33,980 nt of DNA. Origin: a bacterium (GTDB lineage: Bacteria; CG2-30-53-67; CG2-30-70-394). How positions within the stretch are numbered: position 1 is the stretch's first letter; each line of letters opens with the position of its first letter. Below the pieces are notes generated by a model. It was not told the origin of the DNA and ran no database searches. It saw only the letters and a list, made by a program, of their open reading frames with translations. Below are positions 8,290 to 16,122 of the stretch, one piece after another. Position numbers and translations under genes: made by a program. The stretch covers positions 1 through 33,980 of the forward strand of contig JAJRSX010000168.1 in the NCBI GenBank assembly GCA_024278555.1, written 5' to 3'.

Positions 8290-9546
8290 ATGCCACCGAT
8301 CAAGAAGCAACCGCTGTGCGCCTTCTGCGGTAAGCCGCAAAAGCCCCTCGCCCTCCTCCACCCTGCCGGTGCGGTCCCGGGTGGCGGGCCGCGGGTGCTC
8401 ATCTGCGAGGACTGCTTCTCCCTCTGCCGGCAGCTCATCCAACAGCCGATACCCAAGGCACCGCCGAAGCCGGAGATCACCGAGCTGAAGCCGCGCGACA
8501 TCCACACCATCCTCAACGACTACGTCATCGGCCAGGAGCAGGCCAAGAAGGTCCTCTCCGTCGCCGTCCACAACCACTACACGCGGCTCCTGCACCGCCA
8601 CGAGCCCTCCGACGTCGAGCTCACCAAGAGCAACGTCCTGCTCATCGGCCCCACCGGCACCGGCAAGACGCTCCTGGCCCAGACCCTAGCGCGCATCCTC
8701 CAGGTCCCCTTCACGATGGTCGACGCCACCACCCTCACCGAGGCGGGCTACGTCGGTGAGGACGTGGAGAACATCATCCTCAAGCTCCTCCAGTCGTGCG
8801 ACTACGACGTGGAGCGGGCGGAGCACGGGATCATCTACATCGACGAGATCGACAAGGTGGCGCGCAAATCAGAGAACCCGTCGATCACCCGCGACGTCTC
8901 CGGCGAGGGGGTGCAGCAGGCGCTGCTCAAGCTGATCGAGGGGACCACCGCCAACGTCCCCCCCCAGGGCGGCCGCAAGCACCCGCACCAGGAGTTCCTG
9001 CAGGTCGACACCACCAATATCCTGTTCATCTGCGGCGGCGCCTTCGTCGGCCTGGAAAAGGTGATCGCCAACCGGCTGCAGACCAAGGTCCTCGGCTTCG
9101 GCGCGCCGCTTGCCTCCAGTGAGGGGCAACGGCAGGCGCTGCTCAAGCAGGTGGAGCCGGAGGACCTCCTGAAGGCGGGCCTCATCCCCGAACTCATCGG
9201 CCGCCTGCCGACGCTCGCGGCGCTGGATGAGCTCGACGAGGACGCCCTGGTGGAGATCCTCACCCAGCCGCGCAACGCCCTGGTGAAGCAGTACAGCCAC
9301 TTCTTCGCCTACGAAGGGGTGAAGCTCACCTTCACCGACGACGCCCTGCGCGCCGTCGCCCACCTCGCCCAGGAGCGCAAGACCGGCGCCCGCGGCCTGC
9401 GCGCCATCCTCGAAGAGGTGATGCTCGACATCATGTACGACATCCCGTCGGAGAGTGGCGTCGCCGAGTGCATCATCACCGAGGCGGTCGTCCGCGGCGA
9501 CGAGCTGCCGTTGCGCATCTACGAGCACCGCTCGAAGACGGCGTAG
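8290..9546 (+). CDS. clpX: ATP-dependent Clp protease ATP-binding subunit ClpX
   Basis: A 418-residue AAA+ unfoldase that feeds proteins to ClpP. The N-terminal zinc domain uses Cys10, Cys13, Cys39 and Cys42. Walker A GPTGTGKT is at 120-127, pore loop GYVGED at 153-158, Walker B IIYIDEID ends at 188 and the RKH loop is at 229-231. The ClpP-docking loop reads LGF (269-271 area, KVLGFG) where E. coli has IGF. The C-terminal sensor region GARGLRAI is present. No good ribosome binding site precedes the ATG, so coupling to clpP is possible. The gene usually found next, lon, is absent here; a toxin-antitoxin pair follows on the other strand. Confidence 0.97.
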   Translation: MPPIKKQPLCAFCGKPQKPLALLHPAGAVPGGGPRVLICEDCFSLCRQLIQQPIPKAPPKPEITELKPRDIHTILNDYVIGQEQAKKVLSVAVHNHYTRLLHRHEPSDVELTKSNVLLIGPTGTGKTLLAQTLARILQVPFTMVDATTLTEAGYVGEDVENIILKLLQSCDYDVERAEHGIIYIDEIDKVARKSENPSITRDVSGEGVQQALLKLIEGTTANVPPQGGRKHPHQEFLQVDTTNILFICGGAFVGLEKVIANRLQTKVLGFGAPLASSEGQRQALLKQVEPEDLLKAGLIPELIGRLPTLAALDELDEDALVEILTQPRNALVKQYSHFFAYEGVKLTFTDDALRAVAHLAQERKTGARGLRAILEEVMLDIMYDIPSESGVAECIITEAVVRGDELPLRIYEHRSKTA

Positions 9547-9547
9547 C

Positions 9548-9570
9548 CCCGGCCCGCGAGGCGGACCGGG
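9548..9570 (+). terminator. Hairpin directly after clpX
   Basis: Arms CCCGGCCCGC and GCGGACCGGG pair with one mismatch around a GAG loop, starting two bases after the clpX stop. No T run follows, so it may protect the mRNA end or act with Rho rather than end transcription alone. Confidence 0.35.
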
Positions 9571-9647
9571 ATGTGACGCCGGAGGGAAGAAAACCAGGGG
9601 TCATCGGCGACACGCCCAAAGAGCAGACGACGTGGTTCCTCCGTCTC

Positions 9648-10046
9648 CTACTTTAGGAGGGCAAATGCGGGGTGGCCCTTGAGCTTTCGGTCAAAGGTGA
9701 CCGTGGTGTTGCACCCGGCCTCCTGGTTGCCGGTGCCGATCAAATAGTCGGCGAAGTCCCCCGGACCCTGCCAATAATCAGCCAGGGCGCGTCGCACTTG
9801 ATCGCGCCCCGCCACCTGCATCTGCTCCGTCTCCAGGAGCATCTCCAGTACTTCAGCGATCTCCTGCCGTGTGCGGTGGTAACAGGTGGTGAGCACCCAG
9901 ACCGCCTCACACAGAACCACCTGTGCGAGGTAGATTTCCTCACCATCCCGGGCACAGCGATTCACAAACCGCTCCACCCGCTTCGCCTGTCGCACATCGT
10001 CCCCGGTCAGGTAACGCACCAGGACATTGGTGTCGATGCCCCTCAT
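9648..10046 (-). CDS. VapC-type PIN-domain toxin (ribonuclease)
   Basis: A 132-residue PIN-domain protein. The acidic active-site residues are visible: Asp5 (RGIDTNVLVRYL), Glu47 (VLCEAVWVL), Asp100 (GDFADYLIG) and Asp119 (TFDRKL). PIN toxins of this kind cut RNA and are blocked by a partner encoded just upstream. Its ATG overlaps the antitoxin stop by four bases (ATGA), so the two are translated together. The target RNA cannot be told from sequence. The pair occupies the spot after clpX where lon is common, which suggests insertion. Confidence 0.9.
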   Translation of the reverse strand: MRGIDTNVLVRYLTGDDVRQAKRVERFVNRCARDGEEIYLAQVVLCEAVWVLTTCYHRTRQEIAEVLEMLLETEQMQVAGRDQVRRALADYWQGPGDFADYLIGTGNQEAGCNTTVTFDRKLKGHPAFALLK

Positions 10047-10282
10047 CTGGCTCGATGGCTGAGGATTGCCGCGTCCATCTCCTCTAGAGAGACAGGGCGC
10101 TGCTCGGCACGATAAAGAATCCCTGCGAGGGTTCGGATATCGCGCGTCGCCGGCTTGAGCACCACCTCTCCCGTCGACCGGATCTCAAAATCGATCCGCG
10201 CCCCCGAGGATAACCCAAGGTGGTCACGCACCACCTTGGGGATCGTCGTCTGTCCTTTGCTGGTCAGGACGGAGGTAGCCAT
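10043..10282 (-). CDS. AbrB/MazE-type antitoxin of the VapBC-like pair
   Basis: A 79-residue protein. The N-terminal half is a swapped-hairpin DNA-binding domain (LTSKGQTTIPKVVRDHLGL, then GARIDFEI). The C-terminal tail (SLEEMDAAILSHRA) is the kind of segment that wraps the toxin. AAGGAT precedes the ATG by about six bases. Antitoxins of this type repress their own promoter; a palindrome suitable for this lies just upstream. Confidence 0.9.
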   Translation of the reverse strand: MATSVLTSKGQTTIPKVVRDHLGLSSGARIDFEIRSTGEVVLKPATRDIRTLAGILYRAEQRPVSLEEMDAAILSHRAR

Positions 10283-10307
10283 AACAATCCTTTCTGTAAA
10301 CCTTCTT

Positions 10308-10344
10308 CCTTATCTAAGGGTAAGGCAGGAAATCCCGATGTCAA
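10308..10344 (-). promoter_or_regulatory. Predicted promoter and operator of the toxin-antitoxin pair
   Basis: On the minus strand a perfect TTGACA (10344-10339) is followed after 16 bp by TACCCT (10322-10317), a weak -10 box. An inverted repeat CCTTA-8 nt-TAAGG at 10308-10325 overlaps the -10 region, as expected for an autorepressed promoter. Confidence 0.55.
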
Positions 10345-10449
10345 GAACTCCGCGTCTTGTGGATCGGGAATCGCGCCGACCATGATGGGTTGCTCCCTTT
10401 TCGCCACCGTAACGCGGTGGCGGTAAGCGTATCTTCCCCTCCCAGCCCC

Positions 10450-12000
10450 ATGACCCTCCTGCTCCTTGCCGCCATCGGGATCGGCATCGTCGCCGGCTCC
10501 CTCTGGCCCGCGGCGATGGCCCAGGCGGCGTGGATCGGCGACCTCTTCTTGGCGCTGTTGCGCCTCCTGGTGGTGCCGCTGGTGGTCACCTCGATGATCG
10601 CCGGGGTGGCGACCCTCGGGGACGTGCGCCGCCTCGGACCGATCGGCGGCCGCACCGCCCTCTACTACCTCGGCACCACCCTCTCCGCGGTGCTGGTGGG
10701 GATGGTCCTGGTGAACCTCATCCAGCCGGGGAGTCGCTACGAGACCCCGTACGACCGGGCCCTCGCCTGCTTTCACCTCGCCGACGACTTCCCCCCCCTG
10801 GAGCGACTTCTCCACCACCGCGACCCGGCCCAGCGACTCCAGAAGGACCGGGCGCTCCTAAGCCTCGCCAACGACCCCTCGCTCTCCGACGACGACCCGC
10901 GCTTCGCCTGCGCCTTTACCGCCCTCGGGCCGCACCGCTTCCCCGCCCTCGCCGCGGAGGTGGCAGCCGGCGACCTCGACCCGGCCAACGCGGTACGCGA
11001 GGCGATCCACCACGGCCTGCCGGAGGTCCGCGACACCCTCGCCCACCTCCACCTCGACGCCCGCCCGGCGGTGGCCGCGCGGCTGAAGGAGGGTGGCCTC
11101 ACCCCCCTGGAGGCGGTCGACACCCTGCTCGCCGAACGCCACACCTCCGCCGGCGCGGCCCTCCGCTCCATCCTCTTCACCCTGGTCCCCACCAACCTGA
11201 TCAAGGCGGCGGCGGAGACCAACATCCTCGCCCTCATCTGCTTCTCCCTCGTCTTCGGCGCGGTATGCACCACCCTCGGCGAACCGGGCCGCCGCCTCCT
11301 CGACCTCTTCGACGGAGCGAACCTGGCGATCATGCGCATGGTCCACCTGGCGATGCGCACCGCCCCGGTAGGGATCGCCTGCCTGGTGGCCGGGAAGATC
11401 GCCGCCGAGGGGGGCGGCTCCGCCGTCCTCCACCTCGCCCGGTCGCTCGCCGCCTACGCCGGCACCGTCACCCTCGGCCTCGCCGTCCACGCCTTCATCG
11501 TCTTGCCCCTCATCCTCCGCTTCGCCGCCCGCCGGCAACCCGGCCGCTACGGCGCCCGCCTCGGCCGGGCGCTCGCCACCGCCATGGCCACCGCCTCCTC
11601 CTCCGCCACATTGCCGGTGACCCTGGAGTGCACCGAAGAGGCCGGGGTGTCACGTCGCGCCGCCGGCTTCGTCCTCCCCCTCGGGGCGACGGTCAACATG
11701 GACGGTACGGCGCTCTACGAGGCGGTGGCGGTCCTCTTCATCGCCCAGGTCTACGGCCTGCCGCTGGGGCCTGCGGAGCAGGCCATCCTCTTCCTCACCG
11801 CCACCCTGGCGGCGATCGGCGCCGCCGGCATCCCCGAGGCGGGGCTGGTGACCATGGTCATGGTCCTCGCCGCGGTCCACCTCCCCATGGGCGGCATGGC
11901 CCTGATCCTCGCCATCGACTGGCTCCTCGACCGCCTGCGCACCACCGTCAACGTCTGGGGCGACGCCGTGGGTGCGGCGGTCATCGACGCGCACACATAG
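10450..12000 (+). CDS. SLC1-family sodium/dicarboxylate (acidic amino acid) symporter with a large insertion
   Basis: A 516-residue inner-membrane transporter, about 90-110 residues longer than usual for the family. Hallmarks: Ser-rich hairpin tip SSSATLP (383-389), NMDGT (416-420), second hairpin GAAGIPEAG (457-465), and a last helix in which Asp494, Arg497, Thr498, Asn501 and Asp505 match the GltPh substrate and sodium residues D394, R397, T398, N401 and D405. The Arg matches carriers of acidic substrates, so glutamate, aspartate or a C4-dicarboxylate is likely. Residues about 95-236, between the VNLIQPG helix and the LVPTNLIKA segment, are a soluble, helix-rich insertion with Cys107 and Cys154. 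The start at 10450 (MTLLLL) is the best fit; no clear ribosome binding site is seen. Confidence 0.9.
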   Translation: MTLLLLAAIGIGIVAGSLWPAAMAQAAWIGDLFLALLRLLVVPLVVTSMIAGVATLGDVRRLGPIGGRTALYYLGTTLSAVLVGMVLVNLIQPGSRYETPYDRALACFHLADDFPPLERLLHHRDPAQRLQKDRALLSLANDPSLSDDDPRFACAFTALGPHRFPALAAEVAAGDLDPANAVREAIHHGLPEVRDTLAHLHLDARPAVAARLKEGGLTPLEAVDTLLAERHTSAGAALRSILFTLVPTNLIKAAAETNILALICFSLVFGAVCTTLGEPGRRLLDLFDGANLAIMRMVHLAMRTAPVGIACLVAGKIAAEGGGSAVLHLARSLAAYAGTVTLGLAVHAFIVLPLILRFAARRQPGRYGARLGRALATAMATASSSATLPVTLECTEEAGVSRRAAGFVLPLGATVNMDGTALYEAVAVLFIAQVYGLPLGPAEQAILFLTATLAAIGAAGIPEAGLVTMVMVLAAVHLPMGGMALILAIDWLLDRLRTTVNVWGDAVGAAVIDAHT

Positions 12001-12008
12001 GGGGAAAA

Positions 12009-12070
12009 CCACCAAGGGCACGAAGGAGAACGGCTCAACGCAAAGGCGCGAAGACGCCAGGGCGCAAAGG
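12009..12070. repeat. Dispersed CACGAAGG / AACGCAAAGGCGCGAAG repeats
   Basis: The stretch begins nine bases after the symporter stop: CCACCAAGGGCACGAAGG, then AACGCAAAGGCGCGAAG and ACGCCAGGGCGCAAAGG. The same words occur at 16941 and 21404. The whole gap 12001-12518 has no gene that I can support. Confidence 0.75.
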
Positions 12071-12128
12071 GACAAGGGGGAAGGCGTCGTCGGTGGTCGG
12101 CCGGGAGGGCGTGCCGAGTGGGGTTACT

Positions 12129-12148
12129 AACGCAGAGACGCAGAGGGG
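12129..12148. repeat. AACGCAGAGACGCAGAGGGG repeat
   Basis: This matches the CGCAGAGACGCAGAGGG core at 17051-17067 and, less well, CAGAGTCGCAGAGGGG near 21489. It belongs to the CACAGAG branch of the dispersed family. Confidence 0.7.
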
Positions 12149-12270
12149 AGCAAGCAACAGCGGGTCGGGCGTCACCGGTGGGGCGCCGGAGCACAGTGAG
12201 GGCCTGGAAGGCCAGGGCTCGCGACAGAAGCCAAAACGACGGTACTGAAAAATATTGATTCTGTTTCTCT

Positions 12271-12329
12271 ACCATGAAGAGCATGAAGGGCATGAAGATT
12301 TCACAGCACCTTTTCATGGTCTTCGTAGT
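12271..12329. repeat. Imperfect inverted pair of CATGAAG repeats
   Basis: ACCATGAAGAGCATGAAGGG at 12271-12290 matches the reverse complement of 12309-12329 at about 15 of 20 positions, and a third CATGAAG lies between them. Read as protein it gives HEEHEGHEDF, a typical artefact of such repeats. Confidence 0.6.
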
Positions 12330-12357
12330 GCAAGGCTCCGCTCTCCTCATGACACGT

Positions 12358-12388
12358 GTAGGGTGTGCCAAGCACAGCGCGGCGCACA
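12358..12388 (-). repeat. Diverged copy of the GGTGCGCC...GGCGCACCCTAC element
   Basis: On the minus strand this 31-bp stretch matches the copy at 21897-21927 at all but three positions. The palindromic arms are partly decayed. Confidence 0.7.
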
Positions 12389-12468
12389 GATGCCCCTTCT
12401 GATAGGACCGCGCCATACCCACGATCCAAGCGAAAAATCCCGCGAGTTGCCGAAGGTTATATAAGGTA

Positions 12469-12516
12469 AAGAACTGACCCCAAAGATATTTGAAGAACTG
12501 ACCCCAAAGATATTTG
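12469..12516. repeat. Two perfect tandem copies of a 24-bp unit at the 5' end of the DUF4105 gene
   Basis: The units 12469-12492 and 12493-12516 are identical. Each contains AACTGACCCCAAAGATATTT. The second copy ends three bases before the GTG used for the DUF4105 protein. Confidence 0.95.
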
Positions 12517-12518
12517 TT

Positions 12519-14375
12519 GTGCTCGCCGTGGTGGGTCCGCGGCCGGCGGGGGCGGACGGGGTTGAGCCGAGCACCCGGGCGATCGTGCAGGCGACGGACC
12601 GCGCCCTGTACGAGGCGCGGTACTGGGACATCCTCCTCCACTACCGGCACGGCCTCCGCGGGACCCACAGCCTGATCGACGACCCCGGTTTCTTTCTCGC
12701 GCCCACCGGCAAGGTGGACCCGGCGGCGGAGCTGGCCGCCACCATCGACGCCCTCTACCGGCCACCGGTGGTGGGGGAGGTCCACGCTCAGTGCCGCTTC
12801 CCGGCGCGCCTCGCGTGGCTTGAGGAGGAGGGGGTCATCGACCCCGGGGAGTTACCGGCGGTCTCCTGCGACGGGTTGGACAAGACTCTCGCCCGCATCG
12901 ACCCGCAGGCCGCGACCTTGATTTTCCCGGTGGGCCACATGAACGACCCGGCGTCGATGTTCGGCCACACCCTGCTGCGCATCGACTCGTCGTTTGACTC
13001 GCCGCTCCTCTCCCACGCGGTCAACTACGCCGCCCAGGTCGACCCCAAGGACAACGGCATCGCCTACGCCTTCAAGGGGATCTTCGGCCTCTACCGCGGC
13101 TACTACTCGATCCGCCCCTACTACGAGATGGTGAAGAGCTACTCCCACATGGACCAGCGGGACATCTGGGAGTACCGCCTCAACCTCTCCCCGGCCGAGG
13201 TGCGACGCCTCTTCCTGCACGTCTGGGAGCTACAGCAGAGCTACGCCGACTACTTCTTCTTCGACGAGAACTGCTCCTACAACCTCCTCTTCCTGCTGGA
13301 GGCGGCGCGACCGACGCGTTCGCTCACCGATCGGTTCGGCCTGTGGGTGATCCCCCTGGACACGGTGGAGGAGGTGATCGGCGCGAGGCTGGTGGATAGC
13401 GCCCACTACCGGCCGTCGCAGGCGACGCAGATCCGACACATCGCCGCCGGACTCGGCGATCGCGGCCGGGCGGTCGCCAAACGGCTGATCGATGGCAAGG
13501 AGGAGGTGGAGGCGGTGACCGAGAGCGATCTCTCCCCCACCACCCAGGCGAGGCTCCTCGATCTCGTGACCGAGTACACCCAGCTCCGCTACGCCGGAGG
13601 GAAGCTGGACAAGGAGGTGTACCAGCGCCGCCTCCTCCAGACCCTCCGGCCACGCAGCCGGCTGGCTGCCGAGGCGAAGGACGATCCACCTCCCCCGCCA
13701 CCGCGCCCCGAGAGCGGTCACCCCTCCCAGCGGCTCACCTTCGCCGCCGGGATCGACCATGGCGACCACTTCATCGAGGCCACCTATCGCCCCGCCTACC
13801 ACGACCTCCTCGATCCACCGGCGGGCTACGTGGCAGGGTCGATGATCGAGTTCTCGGCCCTCACCCTGCGCCACACCCCAACCCGCCAGCGGTCACTCCT
13901 GTACCGTTGGGACCTGATCCACATCGTCTCTCTCTCCCCGCGAGATACCTTCTTCCGGCCGGTCTCGTGGAAGATACGCACCGGCTTTGCCCGCCGCCCC
14001 TTTGCCGGCGACCGTGAGGGGCTCCTCTACCAGCTCAACCCCGGTGGCGGCTTCACCTGGCACACACCGGTCGGCCTCACCTACCTCCTGGGGGAGAGTG
14101 CGGCCCAGATCTCCCGGCGATTCGACGGTGGCTACACCCTCGGCGCCGGCCTCTCCGCGGGGCTCCTCGCCCAGCCCCACCGCCGATGGCGGGTGCAGCT
14201 CGAAGCGCGGGGCATCGTGTCCGTGGCAGGTGACGCGACCCGCGAAATCTCCGTGGCGCTACGCCAATCCATCCAGCTCTCCCGCCGCCGCGCCGTGCGC
14301 CTCGACCTCCAACGGACCGTCTGGGAGAGCACCGCCCACACCGAGGGAAAGCTCGCCTGGAGCTACTACTTCTAA
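12519..14375 (+). CDS. DUF4105 (Lnb N-terminal-like) protein with a C-terminal outer-membrane-like region
   Basis: A protein of up to 618 residues. The DUF4105 domain is recognised by FGHTLLRID (His150) and FFDENCSYNLL (Cys252), the pair expected of a papain-like thiol fold. Residues after about 390 are rich in alternating beta-strand patterns and end in WSYYF; a final Phe is typical of outer-membrane beta-barrels, so an envelope location is likely. The GTG start at 12519 gives only a short hydrophobic stretch (MLAVVG) before ADG, too short for a normal signal peptide. The frame is open back to 12465 without an ATG because a 24-bp tandem repeat lies there. The original 5' end may have been replaced, so export may be impaired. 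Substrate unknown. Confidence 0.8.
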   Translation: MLAVVGPRPAGADGVEPSTRAIVQATDRALYEARYWDILLHYRHGLRGTHSLIDDPGFFLAPTGKVDPAAELAATIDALYRPPVVGEVHAQCRFPARLAWLEEEGVIDPGELPAVSCDGLDKTLARIDPQAATLIFPVGHMNDPASMFGHTLLRIDSSFDSPLLSHAVNYAAQVDPKDNGIAYAFKGIFGLYRGYYSIRPYYEMVKSYSHMDQRDIWEYRLNLSPAEVRRLFLHVWELQQSYADYFFFDENCSYNLLFLLEAARPTRSLTDRFGLWVIPLDTVEEVIGARLVDSAHYRPSQATQIRHIAAGLGDRGRAVAKRLIDGKEEVEAVTESDLSPTTQARLLDLVTEYTQLRYAGGKLDKEVYQRRLLQTLRPRSRLAAEAKDDPPPPPPRPESGHPSQRLTFAAGIDHGDHFIEATYRPAYHDLLDPPAGYVAGSMIEFSALTLRHTPTRQRSLLYRWDLIHIVSLSPRDTFFRPVSWKIRTGFARRPFAGDREGLLYQLNPGGGFTWHTPVGLTYLLGESAAQISRRFDGGYTLGAGLSAGLLAQPHRRWRVQLEARGIVSVAGDATREISVALRQSIQLSRRRAVRLDLQRTVWESTAHTEGKLAWSYYF

Positions 14376-14412
14376 GAGCCGGAGCCCCCCCTTCGCGGCA
14401 GCAGACCGTTCC

Positions 14413-16002
14413 CTACGGCGTGGTGCCGAGCGGCCGGGTGGGGCTTGGGGCGTGGGCGCGGTGGCGTTTCCAGCTCTCCATGCGATTCAGCGCGTTCACG
14501 TAGGCGTTGGCCGAGGCGATGATGATGTCGGTGTTGGCCCCCTGGCCGGAGATGACCCGCGCCGGCATCTGGTCCGGCGGGTGGGGCTCGGCGATCTTCA
14601 CGGTCACCTCGCCCTGGGCGTCGGTGCCGCCGGTGATCGCCTTGACGACGTAGGCCTCGAGCACGGTGTCGGTCCCCACCGCCTCTTTGATGGCGCGAAG
14701 CGCCGCGTCTACCGGGCCGTCGCCCTCGGCGGTGGCCTCCCGCTCTTCGCCCTCCACCGCCACCCGGACGGTGGCGCGCGGGTGGAGCTCAGAGCCGGCG
14801 TGGGTCTCCACGAAGTGGAGCACGTAGTAGTCGGACGGCCGGTGGACGATCTCGTTGACCACCGCCTCCACGTCCTCGTCGAAGACGTACTTTTTCTTGT
14901 CGCACAGGGCGATGAAGCGGCTGCAGGCGTCCTCCAGGTGGGTCTCGTCGAGGTCGTGGCCGACCTTGGCGACCTTGTCGGCGAAGGCGTGGCGACCCGA
15001 GTGCTTGCCGAGAACGATGTCGCTCTTCGGCAGGCCGATGGATTCGGGGGTCATGATCTCGTAGGTGGCGGCGTGCTTGAGGATGCCGTCCTGGTGGATC
15101 CCCGCCTCGTGGGCGAAGGCGTTGGCGCCGACGATCGCCTTGTTCGCCTGGACCATCATCCCGGACATCTCCGCGACCAGCCGCGAGGTGCGGTAGATCT
15201 GTTCGGTGCGGATATCGGTGGTGAAGGGCAGGACGTCGTGGCGGGTGCGCAGGGCCATGACCACCTCCTCCAGGGAGGCGTTACCGGCCCGCTCGCCCAG
15301 GCCGTTGATGGTGCACTCGACCTGCCGCGCCCCGGCCCGGACCGCCGCCAGGGAGTTGGCCACCGCCAGGCCGAGGTCGTTGTGGCAGTGCACCGAGATC
15401 GTCGCATCCTCGATGTTGGGGACCCGCTCTTTGAGGGTGCGGATGAGCTTGTGGAACTCCTCGGGGGTGGTGTAGCCGACGGTGTCGGGGATGTTCACCA
15501 CCCGGGCGCCGGCTTCGATCACCGCCTCGACTACCTCGCACAGGTAGTCCACGTTGCTGCGTGCCGCGTCCTCGGGGGAGAACTCGACGTTGTCGGTAAA
15601 GGAGGCGGCGAGGGCGACCATCTCCACGGCGCGGGCCAGGGCCTCGGCGCGGCTCATCTTCAGCTTGTGCTCCAGGTGGAGGTCGGAGGTGGCGAGGAAG
15701 GTGTGGATGCGCGGCCGGGCGCTCCCCCGCACCGCCTCCCAGGCACGCTCGATGTCCTGTGCGCGGGCGCGGGCGAGCCCGGCGATCTGCGGCCCGTCGA
15801 CCTCGGCGGCGATGCGGGACACCGCCTCGAAGTCACCGGGGGAGGCGATCGGGAAGCCCGCTTCGATGATGTCCACCCCGAGGGTGGCGAGCTGGCGGGC
15901 GACACGGAGCTTCTGCTCGGTGTTCATGGAGGCCCCCGGCGACTGCTCACCGTCGCGCAGGGTGGTATCGAAGATGTCGACCTTCTCTGGTGTAGGCTCC
16001 AT
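14413..16002 (-). CDS. leuA: 2-isopropylmalate synthase
   Basis: A 529-residue enzyme that joins acetyl-CoA to 2-oxoisovalerate in the first committed step of leucine synthesis. The catalytic stretch DTTLRDGEQSPGASM lies at residues 12-26, and the metal-binding HCHND is present. The C-terminal third (from about residue 400) matches the LeuA dimer domain that binds leucine for feedback control, with the typical GTDAQGEV motif. The start at 16002 (MEPTPEKVDIFDTT) fits the family; the longer track ORF runs into intergenic sequence. It lies 119 bp downstream of pssA on the same strand and is convergent with the DUF4105 gene 37 bp away. Confidence 0.96.
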   Translation of the reverse strand: MEPTPEKVDIFDTTLRDGEQSPGASMNTEQKLRVARQLATLGVDIIEAGFPIASPGDFEAVSRIAAEVDGPQIAGLARARAQDIERAWEAVRGSARPRIHTFLATSDLHLEHKLKMSRAEALARAVEMVALAASFTDNVEFSPEDAARSNVDYLCEVVEAVIEAGARVVNIPDTVGYTTPEEFHKLIRTLKERVPNIEDATISVHCHNDLGLAVANSLAAVRAGARQVECTINGLGERAGNASLEEVVMALRTRHDVLPFTTDIRTEQIYRTSRLVAEMSGMMVQANKAIVGANAFAHEAGIHQDGILKHAATYEIMTPESIGLPKSDIVLGKHSGRHAFADKVAKVGHDLDETHLEDACSRFIALCDKKKYVFDEDVEAVVNEIVHRPSDYYVLHFVETHAGSELHPRATVRVAVEGEEREATAEGDGPVDAALRAIKEAVGTDTVLEAYVVKAITGGTDAQGEVTVKIAEPHPPDQMPARVISGQGANTDIIIASANAYVNALNRMESWKRHRAHAPSPTRPLGTTP

Positions 16003-16088
16003 GGCCTTGGCCTCTGTTGCTGGGTGGGCAATACCCCAACAGTGTCCACGGCCGGGAGGATCCCGAGTCGAGGCCACCGCGGGAACAC

Positions 16089-16122
16089 GCCCGGGCGCCT
16101 CGCCGTCGGCGAGGGCCCGGGC
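16089..16122 (-). other. Strong intercistronic hairpin between pssA and leuA
   Basis: Outer arms GCCCGGGC/GCCCGGGC and inner arms CCTCGCC/GGCGAGG pair around a GTC loop with one bulged base, overlapping the last base of the pssA stop. There is no T run after it. It could protect or attenuate the message between the two genes. Confidence 0.5.

Noticed and set aside
12255-12464. 69-residue ORF with HEEHEGHEDF
   Set aside because: It follows the CATGAAG repeats; this peptide pattern is a usual artefact of such repeats.
12469-12516. Attachment site or insertion-sequence end
   Set aside because: Only a tandem pair is seen; no transposase or integrase gene is in the window.
11751-12785. 344-residue minus-strand ORF spanning the repeat gap
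   Set aside because: It overlaps two convincing plus-strand genes and has no domain.
16003-16121. Leucine-codon attenuator for leuA
   Set aside because: A strong hairpin is present but there is no short ORF rich in Leu codons and no T run.
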